Shown one piece after another: positions 53,953 to 62,208 of a stretch of DNA of 64,000 nt. The position numbers and the translations under genes are program-made. The notes under the pieces were generated by a model. That model was given only the letters and a program-made list of their open reading frames with translations. It did not search any database and was not told the DNA's origin. This stretch comes from Johnsonella ignava ATCC 51276 (GTDB taxonomy: Bacteria > Bacillota > Clostridia > Lachnospirales > Lachnospiraceae): the NCBI RefSeq assembly GCF_000235445.1, contig NZ_JH378829.1, positions 466,806-530,805 on the forward strand, written 5' to 3'. The stretch's first letter is position 1. Each line of letters starts with the position of its first letter.

Positions 53953-54975
53953 CTAATTTAATATCCGCCTGCCATCTATATGTGCACTGCTGCCCCTTTT
54001 TTGAAAACTAAAAGGAAGAAGCGTGTGAACGGCATCATCTCCATCTATACACTTCATAAGTGTGTCAAAACTGTATTTTGCTATATCGTACATAGGCTGC
54101 TTTACGGTCGTAAGCATAGGATACAGATATTTTCCTATCTCAACACCGTCAAACCCGACTACCGAAACATCTTCAGGAACGTTAAGCCCTGCCTCTCTTA
54201 CCGCTCTCATAGCACCTATAGCCATCACATCCGACATCGCAAATACAGCACTAAGCTCAGAATATCTTTCAAGTAATTTTTTCATTGAACAATATCCGCC
54301 TTCCATTGAAAAACATGTGCTTTCATACTGAAGCTTAGGATTAAAATCTATACCGCTTTCTTTAAATGCTTCTATAACTCCCAGATAACGCTCCTGTGAA
54401 GGACTGCTTGAGTCTGTACTGCCTCCTATAACAGCTATATTTCTGTGCCCCAATTTTATAAGATGTACAATTGCCTGCTTTGCAGCCTCTCTGTCATTTA
54501 CACACACTCCTGAAAGATGTGAAAATCCCAGCTGCTTTGCAGAATTTGCAACCATCACACACGGAACCTTTATATAAGCGAAACTTTCTTTAAAATACTG
54601 TTCATTGCTGCCTAAAAACAAAATTCCTTTAGGCTGCCTCTCCTGTATAAGCTTTATGGCAAACTCAACCTCATTATCTTCTTCATTTATATAATGTATA
54701 AGACAATCATATTTCTCTTTATATATGAACTCCTGAAGCTTTTCAACTATAGAAGCGAACAGCATATTGTCAGTCCCTTTAACTATAATTGCAACTGCCA
54801 TGTAATCCGCCTGTTTAAGATGCTTTGCATTGCTGTTTATATAAAAACGGTATTTTTCAGCTGTTTCAAGCACTCTCCTTTTTGCCCTCTGAGACACTCC
54901 GGGGTGGTTGTTAAGTACCCTGGAAACTGTTCCGACCGAATAGCCTGCTTCGGCTGCAATATCTTTTATATTCAT
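53953..54975 (-). CDS. LacI-family regulator (MalR-like)
   Basis: This 340-residue repressor has the LacI helix-turn-helix (IKDIAAEAGYSVGTVSRVLN) and hinge (VSQRAKRRVLETAEKYRF), then a periplasmic-binding-like ligand domain (RYLGVIEAFKESGIDF, AVFAMSDVMAIGAMRAVREA, VSVVGFDGVEIGKYLYPMLT). It probably senses maltose or a related sugar and controls the ABC importer genes upstream. The perfect palindrome at 58405-58422 ahead of the binding-protein gene is its likely operator, though CcpA could also bind there. Confidence 0.9.
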   Translation of the reverse strand: MNIKDIAAEAGYSVGTVSRVLNNHPGVSQRAKRRVLETAEKYRFYINSNAKHLKQADYMAVAIIVKGTDNMLFASIVEKLQEFIYKEKYDCLIHYINEEDNEVEFAIKLIQERQPKGILFLGSNEQYFKESFAYIKVPCVMVANSAKQLGFSHLSGVCVNDREAAKQAIVHLIKLGHRNIAVIGGSTDSSSPSQERYLGVIEAFKESGIDFNPKLQYESTCFSMEGGYCSMKKLLERYSELSAVFAMSDVMAIGAMRAVREAGLNVPEDVSVVGFDGVEIGKYLYPMLTTVKQPMYDIAKYSFDTLMKCIDGDDAVHTLLPFSFQKRGSSAHIDGRRILN

Positions 54976-54993
54976 ATCTAAAACTCCTGTTTA

Positions 54994-55890
54994 TTAGCCT
55001 TTGACAGCTCCTGAAGCAACACCCTTTATAATATGCTTCTGACATGCAAGGTATAAAATTATTACAGGTATAACCGCCATAGTAAGTGCCGACATTATAG
55101 CCCCCATATCAACTTTTCCGTAGCTTCCCTTCATGTACTGTACAACTATTGAAACTGTTCTGTATTTATTTATATCAAGAACAAGATAAGGCAGCAGAAA
55201 GTCATTCCAGATCCACATAGTTTCAAGTATACCTACCGATATATAAGTAGGCTTCATAATAGGCAGTACCACGAGAAAAAAAGTCTGAAGCGGAGTGCAG
55301 CCGTCTATCATGGCGGCTTCCTCTATCTCAACAGGTATTGATTTTACAAAACCGCAGAACATAAATACTGCAAGTCCTGCACCAAAACCGAGGTAAACTA
55401 TTATAAGCCCCCACGGGGTGTTCAGCTTCATACGGTCCGCTATAAGTGCAAGTGTAAACATAACCATCTGAAATGGAACTACCATTGAAAATATACATAA
55501 AAAGTAAATTGTTTTTGTAACTTTATTTTTTACTCTCATTAAAAACCATGCACACATTGATGTACATAAAAGTATGACAAATACTGAACATACAGTTATA
55601 AATACTGTCCATCCGACTGATTTTAAAAATCCATATTTATTTACAGCCTCAATATAGTTTGCATTACCGGCAAATGATTTGCTGTCAGGGAAGCTGAATA
55701 TATCAAGATTTATAAAGGCTTTCTTTTTAAATGAATTTACAAAAACAACTACTATAGGAGCTATATAAAATAAACTTACTATAGTGAAAAATACGGTTCC
55801 GATTATACCTAAAACTTTCTTTTTCGTATTTCCTGATGTTTTTACAGCCCTATTATTTGAATCCGTATTTATCTTTTTTACATTATCCAT
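54994..55890 (-). CDS. Sugar ABC importer permease (MalG-like)
   Basis: This 298-residue inner-membrane subunit has six spans and the coupling-helix EAA loop EIEEAAMIDGCTPLQTFFLVV LPIMKP (residues about 205-230). The N-terminus carries a short hydrophilic Lys/Asn-rich tail. The first base of its start overlaps the last of the preceding permease gene. It forms a heterodimeric channel with that partner. The ATPase subunit (MsmX/MalK type) is not encoded here, as is common in Firmicutes, where one ATPase serves many importers. Confidence 0.93.
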   Translation of the reverse strand: MDNVKKINTDSNNRAVKTSGNTKKKVLGIIGTVFFTIVSLFYIAPIVVVFVNSFKKKAFINLDIFSFPDSKSFAGNANYIEAVNKYGFLKSVGWTVFITVCSVFVILLCTSMCAWFLMRVKNKVTKTIYFLCIFSMVVPFQMVMFTLALIADRMKLNTPWGLIIVYLGFGAGLAVFMFCGFVKSIPVEIEEAAMIDGCTPLQTFFLVVLPIMKPTYISVGILETMWIWNDFLLPYLVLDINKYRTVSIVVQYMKGSYGKVDMGAIMSALTMAVIPVIILYLACQKHIIKGVASGAVKG

Positions 55891-56732
55891 TATTGCTGTA
55901 CCTCCCTCGAGCGTGTGATCCTAAGTTGCAGCAATCCTATTGCCACCACTATTGCAAAAAATACTACCGCTTTTGCCTGACCTACACCTTCCCAGCCCGT
56001 ACGTCCATAAAATGTATCATAAATATTAAGTGCAAGCATCTCTGAAAGGTGAGAAGGCTCTCCTTTAGTAAGTGCAAGGTTCTGGTCAAACAGTTTAAAA
56101 TTACCTGTAAGAGATAAAAATGTACATATAGTAATTGACGGCATCATCATTGGAATTGTAACAGAAAACAATCTCTGCCATGCATTTGCACCGTCTATCT
56201 GTGCAGCCTCTATTACATCCATGGGTATCGCCTGTAGACCTGCTATATAAATTATCATCATATAGCCTATCTGCTGCCATGCCACAAGTATTACAAGACC
56301 TGCAAATCCGAGCCATTCATTAAGAGCAAGTGCCATATTGTATTTTGAAAGTATTGCACTGAATATAAGCTGCCATATATATCCTAAAACTATCCCGCCT
56401 ATAAGATTAGGCATAAAAAAGACCGTCCTGAATATATTTGTTCCTTTAAGCTTTTGTGTAAGTGCAAGTGCTATGGCAAAAGCTATTACATTGACAATTA
56501 CAAGCGATACTATGGTAAAAAGTGATGTATATACAAAAGCATGCCTGAACATAGCATCTGCAAATGCTTTTATATAATTTGAAATCCCTACAAATTTGGC
56601 ATCAGTTACAGTTGTAAATTCACAAAATGAAAGCCACAGCCCCATTATAAAAGGCGCTACAAATCCTATTATAAAAGCTGCAAATGTAGGTATTACAAAT
56701 ATCGGAAAATAACGTTTTATGGCTTTTTCCAC
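55890..56732 (-). CDS. Sugar ABC importer permease (MalF-like)
   Basis: A 280-residue permease with six spans and the EAA loop DVIEAAQIDGANAWQRLFSV. It belongs to the carbohydrate uptake class 1 family. It lacks the long periplasmic insert of enterobacterial MalF, as is usual in Gram-positives. An intercistronic hairpin separates it from the binding-protein gene, so it should be made at lower level than that protein. Confidence 0.93.
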   Translation of the reverse strand: MEKAIKRYFPIFVIPTFAAFIIGFVAPFIMGLWLSFCEFTTVTDAKFVGISNYIKAFADAMFRHAFVYTSLFTIVSLVIVNVIAFAIALALTQKLKGTNIFRTVFFMPNLIGGIVLGYIWQLIFSAILSKYNMALALNEWLGFAGLVILVAWQQIGYMMIIYIAGLQAIPMDVIEAAQIDGANAWQRLFSVTIPMMMPSITICTFLSLTGNFKLFDQNLALTKGEPSHLSEMLALNIYDTFYGRTGWEGVGQAKAVVFFAIVVAIGLLQLRITRSREVQQ

Positions 56733-56771
56733 TTATACCCCTCCTTTCAATCGGGTTATTTTAAAGTATAT

Positions 56772-56826
56772 AAAAGGCACATTAAATAGAGATTTATAAT
56801 ATTGTAATCTACTTTATGTGCCTTTC
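56772..56826 (-). terminator. Intercistronic hairpin between the binding protein and permease genes
   Basis: In minus-strand sense, AAAGGCACAT pairs perfectly with ATGTGCCTTT, the inner bases pair further (AGATT with AATCT), and TTTT follows the stem. It should terminate part of the transcripts or stabilise the upstream message. Confidence 0.8.
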
Positions 56827-56893
56827 GTATCGTTATTTATAAAAACTGTTTAAGCCCGAACGGTTGGTATATAAAACCGAACCCGAACCTGTT

Positions 56894-58267
56894 TTATTCA
56901 GTCTTAGATGCTTCAGCCTCTGTTTTCCAGCCTTCAACAAATGCCTTTACAACATCTTCCCATTTTGAATCACTCTGGTCTGCCGCATAAGCGGTAAGTG
57001 CTGAACCCACACCATTTTTCCAGTTTTCTGAAGGCATGGTTGAGAATGTCCATGAAACAGGTACATATCCTTTTTCAACATACTCATTAGCTATATTTAC
57101 AAGCGGATTTGAAGACTCAAGATTCTTTTTGAACGGTATTACAAAGCCCATGCCGCTTGCACCTGACGGAAGTGAATTTTCAGCTCCGCACAGTGCCTTA
57201 ACACCGGTTTCTGAAGTTACACACCAGTTCATAAAATCAAGCGTAGCCTGAATATCTTCAGGTTTTGAATTCTTATTTACACACCAATAGTTCTCAGTAC
57301 CTGTACAAAGTCCCTGCTTGTCCTCACCGTCAACACCTATGTAGATAGGAAGCATACCCAGATTATCATCACCGATATCAGTTATATCATTATATGCCCA
57401 TGTTCCGTTCTGGTAAAATACCGCCTGTCCGGTTACAAATTCAGCCGTTGCGTCATCTGCAGTCTTTGTAGATATAACTGCGGGTGAAACAGTCGAATTA
57501 TTTATATAAAGATCCCAGATCTGTCTGTAATTATCAAGATATGTTCCCTTTATAGCCTTTGTATTGTCTATATTATCTTTTTTATACTCATAGTATATAG
57601 GAAGATTTGCAAGATGTGTTTTAAATCTCCAATCTGAAGATTTATCCATACCTGCAGAAGTAAATGCACTGAATTTAAGCTCATTTTTTCTCTTTGTTAT
57701 ATCTTCTACAACCTTTTTAAAATCATTAAATCCTTTTATATCTTCCTGAGAATATCCCGCTTTTTTAAGCAGCTCTTTATTATAGATAATACCGTAGGTT
57801 TCAACAACATAGGGCACTGCCATAACTTTCTCACCGTCTTTAAGCAAAAAGTCCTCATTTGTAAGCTCTTTAAGTATGTCGCTTCCTGCAAGGTCATAAC
57901 AGTAATCTTTCCATACCGCAAGTCTTACAGGACCGTTTACCTGAAAGAGTGTAGGAGCATCGGTCTTTGCAATTTCAGACTTAAGTGTAGGCTCATACTG
58001 ACCTGAAGCTGCAGTAATTACCTTAACCGGAACGCCGGTTTCCTTAGTATAAAGAGCAGCGAGTTCCTGCCACTGCTCATCGGCTTCCGGCTTAAAATTC
58101 AGGTAATAAACAGAACCACCGCCTGCAGCAGCTTTATTACCCGTTTCACTGCCGCCTGCCTGACTTGATCCGCCTGAGCCGCCTGACCCTGAACCTCCCG
58201 TGCAGCCTGCAAGCAGTGTTGTTGCTGCAAGAAATGCAGCTGTACACATTAAAAAACATTTTTTCAT
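56894..58267 (-). CDS. Sugar-binding lipoprotein of the ABC importer (MalE-like)
   Basis: This is a 457-residue extracellular solute receptor. The lipoprotein signal (LMCTAAFLAATTLLAGCTGG, Cys near residue 22) is followed by a Gly/Ser-rich linker. The two-lobed binding fold has WQELAALYTKETGVPVKVI, MAVPYVVETYGIIYNKELL, FVTGQAVFYQNGTWAY and NYWCVNKNSKPEDIQATLDF. Family 1 carbohydrate receptors look like this. With malQ and a MalR-like regulator nearby, malto-oligosaccharides are the best guess for the ligand. AGGAGG precedes the ATG. Confidence 0.93.
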   Translation of the reverse strand: MKKCFLMCTAAFLAATTLLAGCTGGSGSGGSGGSSQAGGSETGNKAAAGGGSVYYLNFKPEADEQWQELAALYTKETGVPVKVITAASGQYEPTLKSEIAKTDAPTLFQVNGPVRLAVWKDYCYDLAGSDILKELTNEDFLLKDGEKVMAVPYVVETYGIIYNKELLKKAGYSQEDIKGFNDFKKVVEDITKRKNELKFSAFTSAGMDKSSDWRFKTHLANLPIYYEYKKDNIDNTKAIKGTYLDNYRQIWDLYINNSTVSPAVISTKTADDATAEFVTGQAVFYQNGTWAYNDITDIGDDNLGMLPIYIGVDGEDKQGLCTGTENYWCVNKNSKPEDIQATLDFMNWCVTSETGVKALCGAENSLPSGASGMGFVIPFKKNLESSNPLVNIANEYVEKGYVPVSWTFSTMPSENWKNGVGSALTAYAADQSDSKWEDVVKAFVEGWKTEAEASKTE

Positions 58268-58304
58268 AAAATACCTCCTTTACTTGAGAAAAATCCGTTT
58301 CAAT

Positions 58305-58332
58305 ATTCTATCCAGATATAAATGTTTTACAA
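58305..58332 (-). promoter_or_regulatory. Candidate promoter of the maltose operon
   Basis: Minus-strand TTGTAA (58327-58332) and TAGAAT (58305-58310) with a 16-base spacer, about 40 bases before the start codon. The match is moderate. Confidence 0.45.
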
Positions 58333-58404
58333 AGTTTTTTAAAAAACTGAGCCAAAACCCTGAAATCTATATTGTAAACCGTTTTTTCAAGCTTAAAATT
58401 TTGA

Positions 58405-58422
58405 ATTGGAAACGTTTCCAAT
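58405..58422. promoter_or_regulatory. Perfect LacI/CcpA-type palindrome ATTGGAAACGTTTCCAAT
   Basis: This perfect 18-bp dyad with a central CpG has the form of LacI-family operators (MalR) and of catabolite-response elements. It lies 73 bases upstream of the candidate -35 of the binding-protein gene. No other element is visible in 58423-58557. Confidence 0.8.
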
Positions 58423-58558
58423 TTTTAATAATTTTAAACTTTAATACCATTATTTTCAAGTAATTTTATTATTAAAATATTTTTTTGGTAATATTGTTAA
58501 ATTTTAAGGCATTATTTTTGTGCATTATTACCACTTGCAATTATAGTATATATTTTTA

Positions 58559-58586
58559 ATCCGGTTTTAGTATTTTTATCCGGATT
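58559..58586. repeat. Inverted repeat after the membrane glycosyltransferase gene
   Basis: AATCCGG pairs with CCGGATT around a 14-base A/T loop. On the plus strand it is followed by TTT, on the minus strand by AAAAA, so it is a weak terminator at best for the minus-strand operon that ends here. Confidence 0.5.
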
Positions 58587-58592
58587 TTTAAT

Positions 58593-60272
58593 TTATTTAC
58601 TTCCGGTTACTATATATGCCTTTGTAAGCTCCTTCTCATATAACAAAGCCCTGCTTTTAAAACCGTAATCTTTTAATCTGCCCAAAATTTCAGAGTCATT
58701 ATACCGGCTTCCCCAGAGCCCGCTCCCCACATCAATGATTATTATACTGTCTTTTTCAGCTGAAAGCATTTTTACAGCTTCCTCAATCCTTTCTTCAGAG
58801 CATATATATACCCTGCTGCATTGCATAAGTTCATAGATATCCTGCGTTACTGCGGCATTTTTATAATCCGTTATAAAAATACAGTCCGTGTCAGGACTAT
58901 CATCAAAAAATTTATCAACATATCTGTGCTGTAAATAAATATATTCCACAGGATATACAGTCTTTAAATCAGTATTAAAACCGGATGCCGTAGAAAAAGA
59001 ACCGTATATTGAAATAAAATATCCTGCACATGAAAAAAACAGATATAGTACTAAACTGCATATAAAATATTTCTTTTTTCCAATACCTGATATAAAAGTA
59101 AAATATTTGTAAAAAGCATATGTAAAGATTACGCTTATAAAAGGAACTATATTATAATAGTACCTTGATGCCGGCACCCATATTACTGCAAACAGTATTA
59201 TGCATGTAAGCCCCGTTACAGCCATGGCTATGCTTATAAACAGATCCGAGGTTTTTAACTTGACTTTGTCTGTTTTTCCCCTGCTGCCATATATTTTAGC
59301 TTCAAAAAATGCAAAACATGATATAACTATATATGCCACAAGAGCTGCAGATTTCATATTTCCAAACATACCGTAATTTATATTTGAGATAAATGATATA
59401 AAATTATAAAGCAGCCTGTGCAAAATTCCCCTGCTTAAATCAGATGACAAATTCTGCATGTAAGTATTGTTATCACCTCTAAGCTGACTTACAAAATAAG
59501 GAAATACGGCATAGGACAACATAAGAGCTACAAGCATTATAACAGTATATACGGCTGCAATTTTAAACTTCTTTTTTGCTAAAATATATATAAAATAAGA
59601 TAATGATATAAAAAATGCAGGTATTATAAAGTAATATTGTGTCAGGAAACCAAGCATCAATATAAAACCTGAAAACAGAAAAAGCCTTATATATTTTTTT
59701 TCATCTACAAGCAGAACATGACAGTATGCATAAATCACAGTCAACATTGTAAGCATCATATACATTCTTATATATATCACCGTACTGACTGCAAAACATG
59801 AAAATGCATATACAGCTGCCGCCGCCAATGAAAGGTATTCACAATATTCCTCTTTTTTAAAGATTTTAAGGCATAATTTATATAAAAAAAACAGGCATAT
59901 ATACATAAATATAAAATTTAGTAATATGCCATTTGATTTAAGCAGCCTGCCGGGAGTAAATGAACATACCGTATGGAGAAGCATATAATAAAGAGGCGGA
60001 TGTACATCTCTAATCTGATTTGAATATACCGAGGAGTAATTAAATTTCTCTCCATTATTAACAGTAAGATAATCGTAAAATACTTCACCGCCTATAATCC
60101 GATCATATATATCATATTCAGATATATCTGTCTTATAATACGAATTTGCCAAGCCGTATGAATATATCTCATCTATAAAGTATCCTGACTTAATGCATGC
60201 AAAAAAAATATATATAATAGATACCGCAAAACATAAAACAAAAAACTTTTTATATTTTAATCTATTTATCAT
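58593..60272 (-). CDS. Multi-span membrane glycosyltransferase (GT39/ArnT/PMT-like)
   Basis: This membrane enzyme of about 559 residues has around 11-12 spans and an extracytoplasmic C-terminal domain. It resembles the GT-C enzymes that use polyprenyl-phosphate sugars. The first external loop carries the acidic pair of the family (SGYFIDEIYSYGLANSYY), and HPPLYYMLLHTVCSF is a second typical patch. I chose the start at 60272 with AGGA six bases upstream, which overlaps luxS by 11 bases. Its substrate could be a wall polymer or a surface protein. It is the last gene of a trpS-luxS operon, which says little about its job. Confidence 0.82.
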   Translation of the reverse strand: MINRLKYKKFFVLCFAVSIIYIFFACIKSGYFIDEIYSYGLANSYYKTDISEYDIYDRIIGGEVFYDYLTVNNGEKFNYSSVYSNQIRDVHPPLYYMLLHTVCSFTPGRLLKSNGILLNFIFMYICLFFLYKLCLKIFKKEEYCEYLSLAAAAVYAFSCFAVSTVIYIRMYMMLTMLTVIYAYCHVLLVDEKKYIRLFLFSGFILMLGFLTQYYFIIPAFFISLSYFIYILAKKKFKIAAVYTVIMLVALMLSYAVFPYFVSQLRGDNNTYMQNLSSDLSRGILHRLLYNFISFISNINYGMFGNMKSAALVAYIVISCFAFFEAKIYGSRGKTDKVKLKTSDLFISIAMAVTGLTCIILFAVIWVPASRYYYNIVPFISVIFTYAFYKYFTFISGIGKKKYFICSLVLYLFFSCAGYFISIYGSFSTASGFNTDLKTVYPVEYIYLQHRYVDKFFDDSPDTDCIFITDYKNAAVTQDIYELMQCSRVYICSEERIEEAVKMLSAEKDSIIIIDVGSGLWGSRYNDSEILGRLKDYGFKSRALLYEKELTKAYIVTGSK

Positions 60273-60741
60273 AATACATCCTGTCATCTCCTATATCTTC
60301 AAGAACCTCTTTGATATACCTGTCTGCAATGCGTTTTGCCGCAGGCAGATCCATATCACTGAAATTACCGCAGCATTCAGGAGAAGCTCCGGGTATATCA
60401 CCGTCAAAGTCCCTTATATACTCGAACATCTCCATTATAAGATCTACTATATCAGGTGAGTTTAAATCTCCTGACATTATAAGATAAAATCCCGTGCGAC
60501 ACCCCATTGGACCGAAGTATACTATATCATCCTTATATTTATCATGATTCCTTAAAAAAACAGCTCCTATATGTTCGATAGTATGTATAGGTGCAGTATC
60601 CATTACAGGTTCATAATTAGGTCTTGTCATCCTCAAGTCAAAGGTTGTAATTATATTTTCTCCCACCTTATCTTTTCTTGATACATAAACTCCGGGTAAA
60701 AGCTTAAGATGGTCAACCGTAAAACTCGCTATGGGTTTCAT
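60262..60741 (-). CDS. luxS: S-ribosylhomocysteine lyase (AI-2 synthase)
   Basis: LuxS cleaves S-ribosylhomocysteine to homocysteine and the AI-2 precursor DPD in the activated methyl cycle. The 159 residues are full length and include the metal motif HTIEH (in TAPIHTIEHIGAVFL), the catalytic Cys in YFGPMGCRTGFYLI, and the third ligand Cys in GASPECCGNFSDMD. It starts three bases after trpS stops and overlaps the next gene, so all three are co-transcribed. No pfs or metK is adjacent. Confidence 0.96.
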   Translation of the reverse strand: MKPIASFTVDHLKLLPGVYVSRKDKVGENIITTFDLRMTRPNYEPVMDTAPIHTIEHIGAVFLRNHDKYKDDIVYFGPMGCRTGFYLIMSGDLNSPDIVDLIMEMFEYIRDFDGDIPGASPECCGNFSDMDLPAAKRIADRYIKEVLEDIGDDRMYYDK

Positions 60742-60744
60742 ACT

Positions 60745-61839
60745 CTAATCCTCTCTTTTATATTTTTCAGCCTGTGAAGCAATCAGCGCCTCATCATCAA
60801 AATAATTTATTTTCATAGCCGACTTAACTTCACTCAATGTCTGTGCTGCAATATTTCTTGCTTTCTCACTGCCCTTTTTAAGTATATCATAAACCGCATA
60901 TATATCCTTTTCATATTCGGCACGCCTTTTTCTTACAGGTTCAAGTTCTTCCTGTATAATGGCTTCAAGGAAGCGTTTTACCTTCATATCTCCAAGTCCG
61001 CCTTTTTGATAATGTGCCTTAAGTTCATCAAGGTTATTATATTCAGGCAGATAACGTTCAAAATGTTCCTTGCAGCTAAAAGCATCAAGATATGTAAATA
61101 CAGTATTACCTTCAAGATGCCCGGGATCACTTACTTTAAGATGGAGGGGATCGGTATACATATCCATAACCTTTCTTCTAACCTCATCCGCAGTATCTGA
61201 AAGGTAGATACAGTTTCCAAGCGACTTGCTCATCTTCGCTTTACCGTCGGTTCCGGGAAGCCTTAAACATGCCTCATTTTCAGGTATAAGCGCCTCCGGC
61301 TCAACAAGCACTTCCTTGTAAACAGAATTAAACTTCCTTACAATCTCCCTTGTCTGCTCTATCATAGGCAGCTGATCCTCTCCAACAGGGACTGTAGTAG
61401 CCTTAAATGCGGTAATATCGGCAGCCTGACTTATAGGATATGTAAAAAATCCGACAGGTATGCTTGATTCAAAATTCCTCATCTGTATTTCAGCTTTTAC
61501 AGTAGGATTTCTTTGCAGCCTTGCAACCGTTACAAGATTCATATAATAAAAGCTCAATTCACACAGCTGTTCAATCTGCGACTGCACAAATATAATTGTC
61601 TTCTGAGGATCCAAACCTACACTTAGATAATCAAGTGCAACTTCTATTATATTTTGCCTTACTTTTTCCGGATTTTCCATATTGTCGGTAAGAGCCTGCG
61701 CATCGGCTATCATAATCATAGTCCTTTTATATTCTCCTGAATTTTGGAGTTCAACTCTGCTTTTTAAAGAACCTACATAATGTCCGACATGAAGTCTGCC
61801 TGTGGGTCTGTCTCCTGTAAGTATTATCTTTTCCGCCAT
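60745..61839 (-). CDS. trpS: Tryptophanyl-tRNA synthetase
   Basis: This class I synthetase charges tRNA-Trp. The HIGH motif reads GRLHVGHYVGSLKSR, the KMSKS loop reads KAKMSKSLGNCIYLS, and FVQSQIEQLCELSFYYM plus DQLPMIEQTREIVRKFNSVY are typical. I chose the ATG at 61839 (364 residues), where the protein begins MAEKIILTGDRPTG, the normal N-terminus. Longer frames with TTG or GTG starts extend into the leader. It is transcribed from a near-consensus promoter 210 bases upstream through a structured leader. Confidence 0.95.
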   Translation of the reverse strand: MAEKIILTGDRPTGRLHVGHYVGSLKSRVELQNSGEYKRTMIMIADAQALTDNMENPEKVRQNIIEVALDYLSVGLDPQKTIIFVQSQIEQLCELSFYYMNLVTVARLQRNPTVKAEIQMRNFESSIPVGFFTYPISQAADITAFKATTVPVGEDQLPMIEQTREIVRKFNSVYKEVLVEPEALIPENEACLRLPGTDGKAKMSKSLGNCIYLSDTADEVRRKVMDMYTDPLHLKVSDPGHLEGNTVFTYLDAFSCKEHFERYLPEYNNLDELKAHYQKGGLGDMKVKRFLEAIIQEELEPVRKRRAEYEKDIYAVYDILKKGSEKARNIAAQTLSEVKSAMKINYFDDEALIASQAEKYKRED

Positions 61840-62041
61840 ATCTTTACCGTCCGCTATACTATGTATATGCACCCCGACCTGTAAAAAAGCCTGCCGCAAA
61901 ATATATGTATAGCTGCGGGTGAACAAATTGCACCCTTATTCCTTTCCTTATATATTCTTTCATATTTATTATATGATGTGGTGTCAAAAGTATTTGACAC
62001 CTGCTTATACAGGATTGCTACGGCTTCGCTTCTCGCAATCC
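61840..62041 (-). promoter_or_regulatory. Structured leader of trpS (not a recognisable T-box)
   Basis: The transcript leader of about 200 nt holds four hairpins in order: GGATTGC/GCAATCC (62009-62041), GGTGTCAAA/TTTGACACC (about 61981-62001), GGGTG/CACCC (about 61917-61937), and CCGCA/TGCGG followed shortly by TTTTTT (about 61884-61920). The third and fourth share bases and could be alternatives, as in attenuators. The conserved T-box sequence and a clear UGG specifier were not found. The remaining bases up to 62208 hold only the promoter. Confidence 0.45.
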
Positions 62042-62048
62042 TTGTATC

Positions 62049-62077
62049 ATTATATATAGTAGCAGTTTTCAGGTCAA
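62049..62077 (-). promoter_or_regulatory. Promoter of the trpS-luxS operon
   Basis: Minus-strand TTGACC (62072-62077) and TATAAT (62049-62054) with a 17-base spacer. Confidence 0.8.
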
Positions 62078-62208
62078 CACCGATTAGGTGCTTCATAATT
62101 GTCAGTCATCTTAATTTTTTATTACATATCCGCTCTTTTTTATTTTATGAACACTAACTATTCTAAATTTCACTGCAAGTTATGTAAAATAAATAAAAGG
62201 GCTTTTTT

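Noticed and set aside
61840..62041. T-box riboswitch for trpS
   Set aside because: The AAGGGTG stretch at first looked like a T-box start, but the TGGNACCGCG core and a clear UGG specifier are absent.
61854..62096. Minus-strand frame of 80 codons over the trpS leader
   Set aside because: It begins upstream of the promoter -35 and runs through all leader hairpins; no ribosome site or family.
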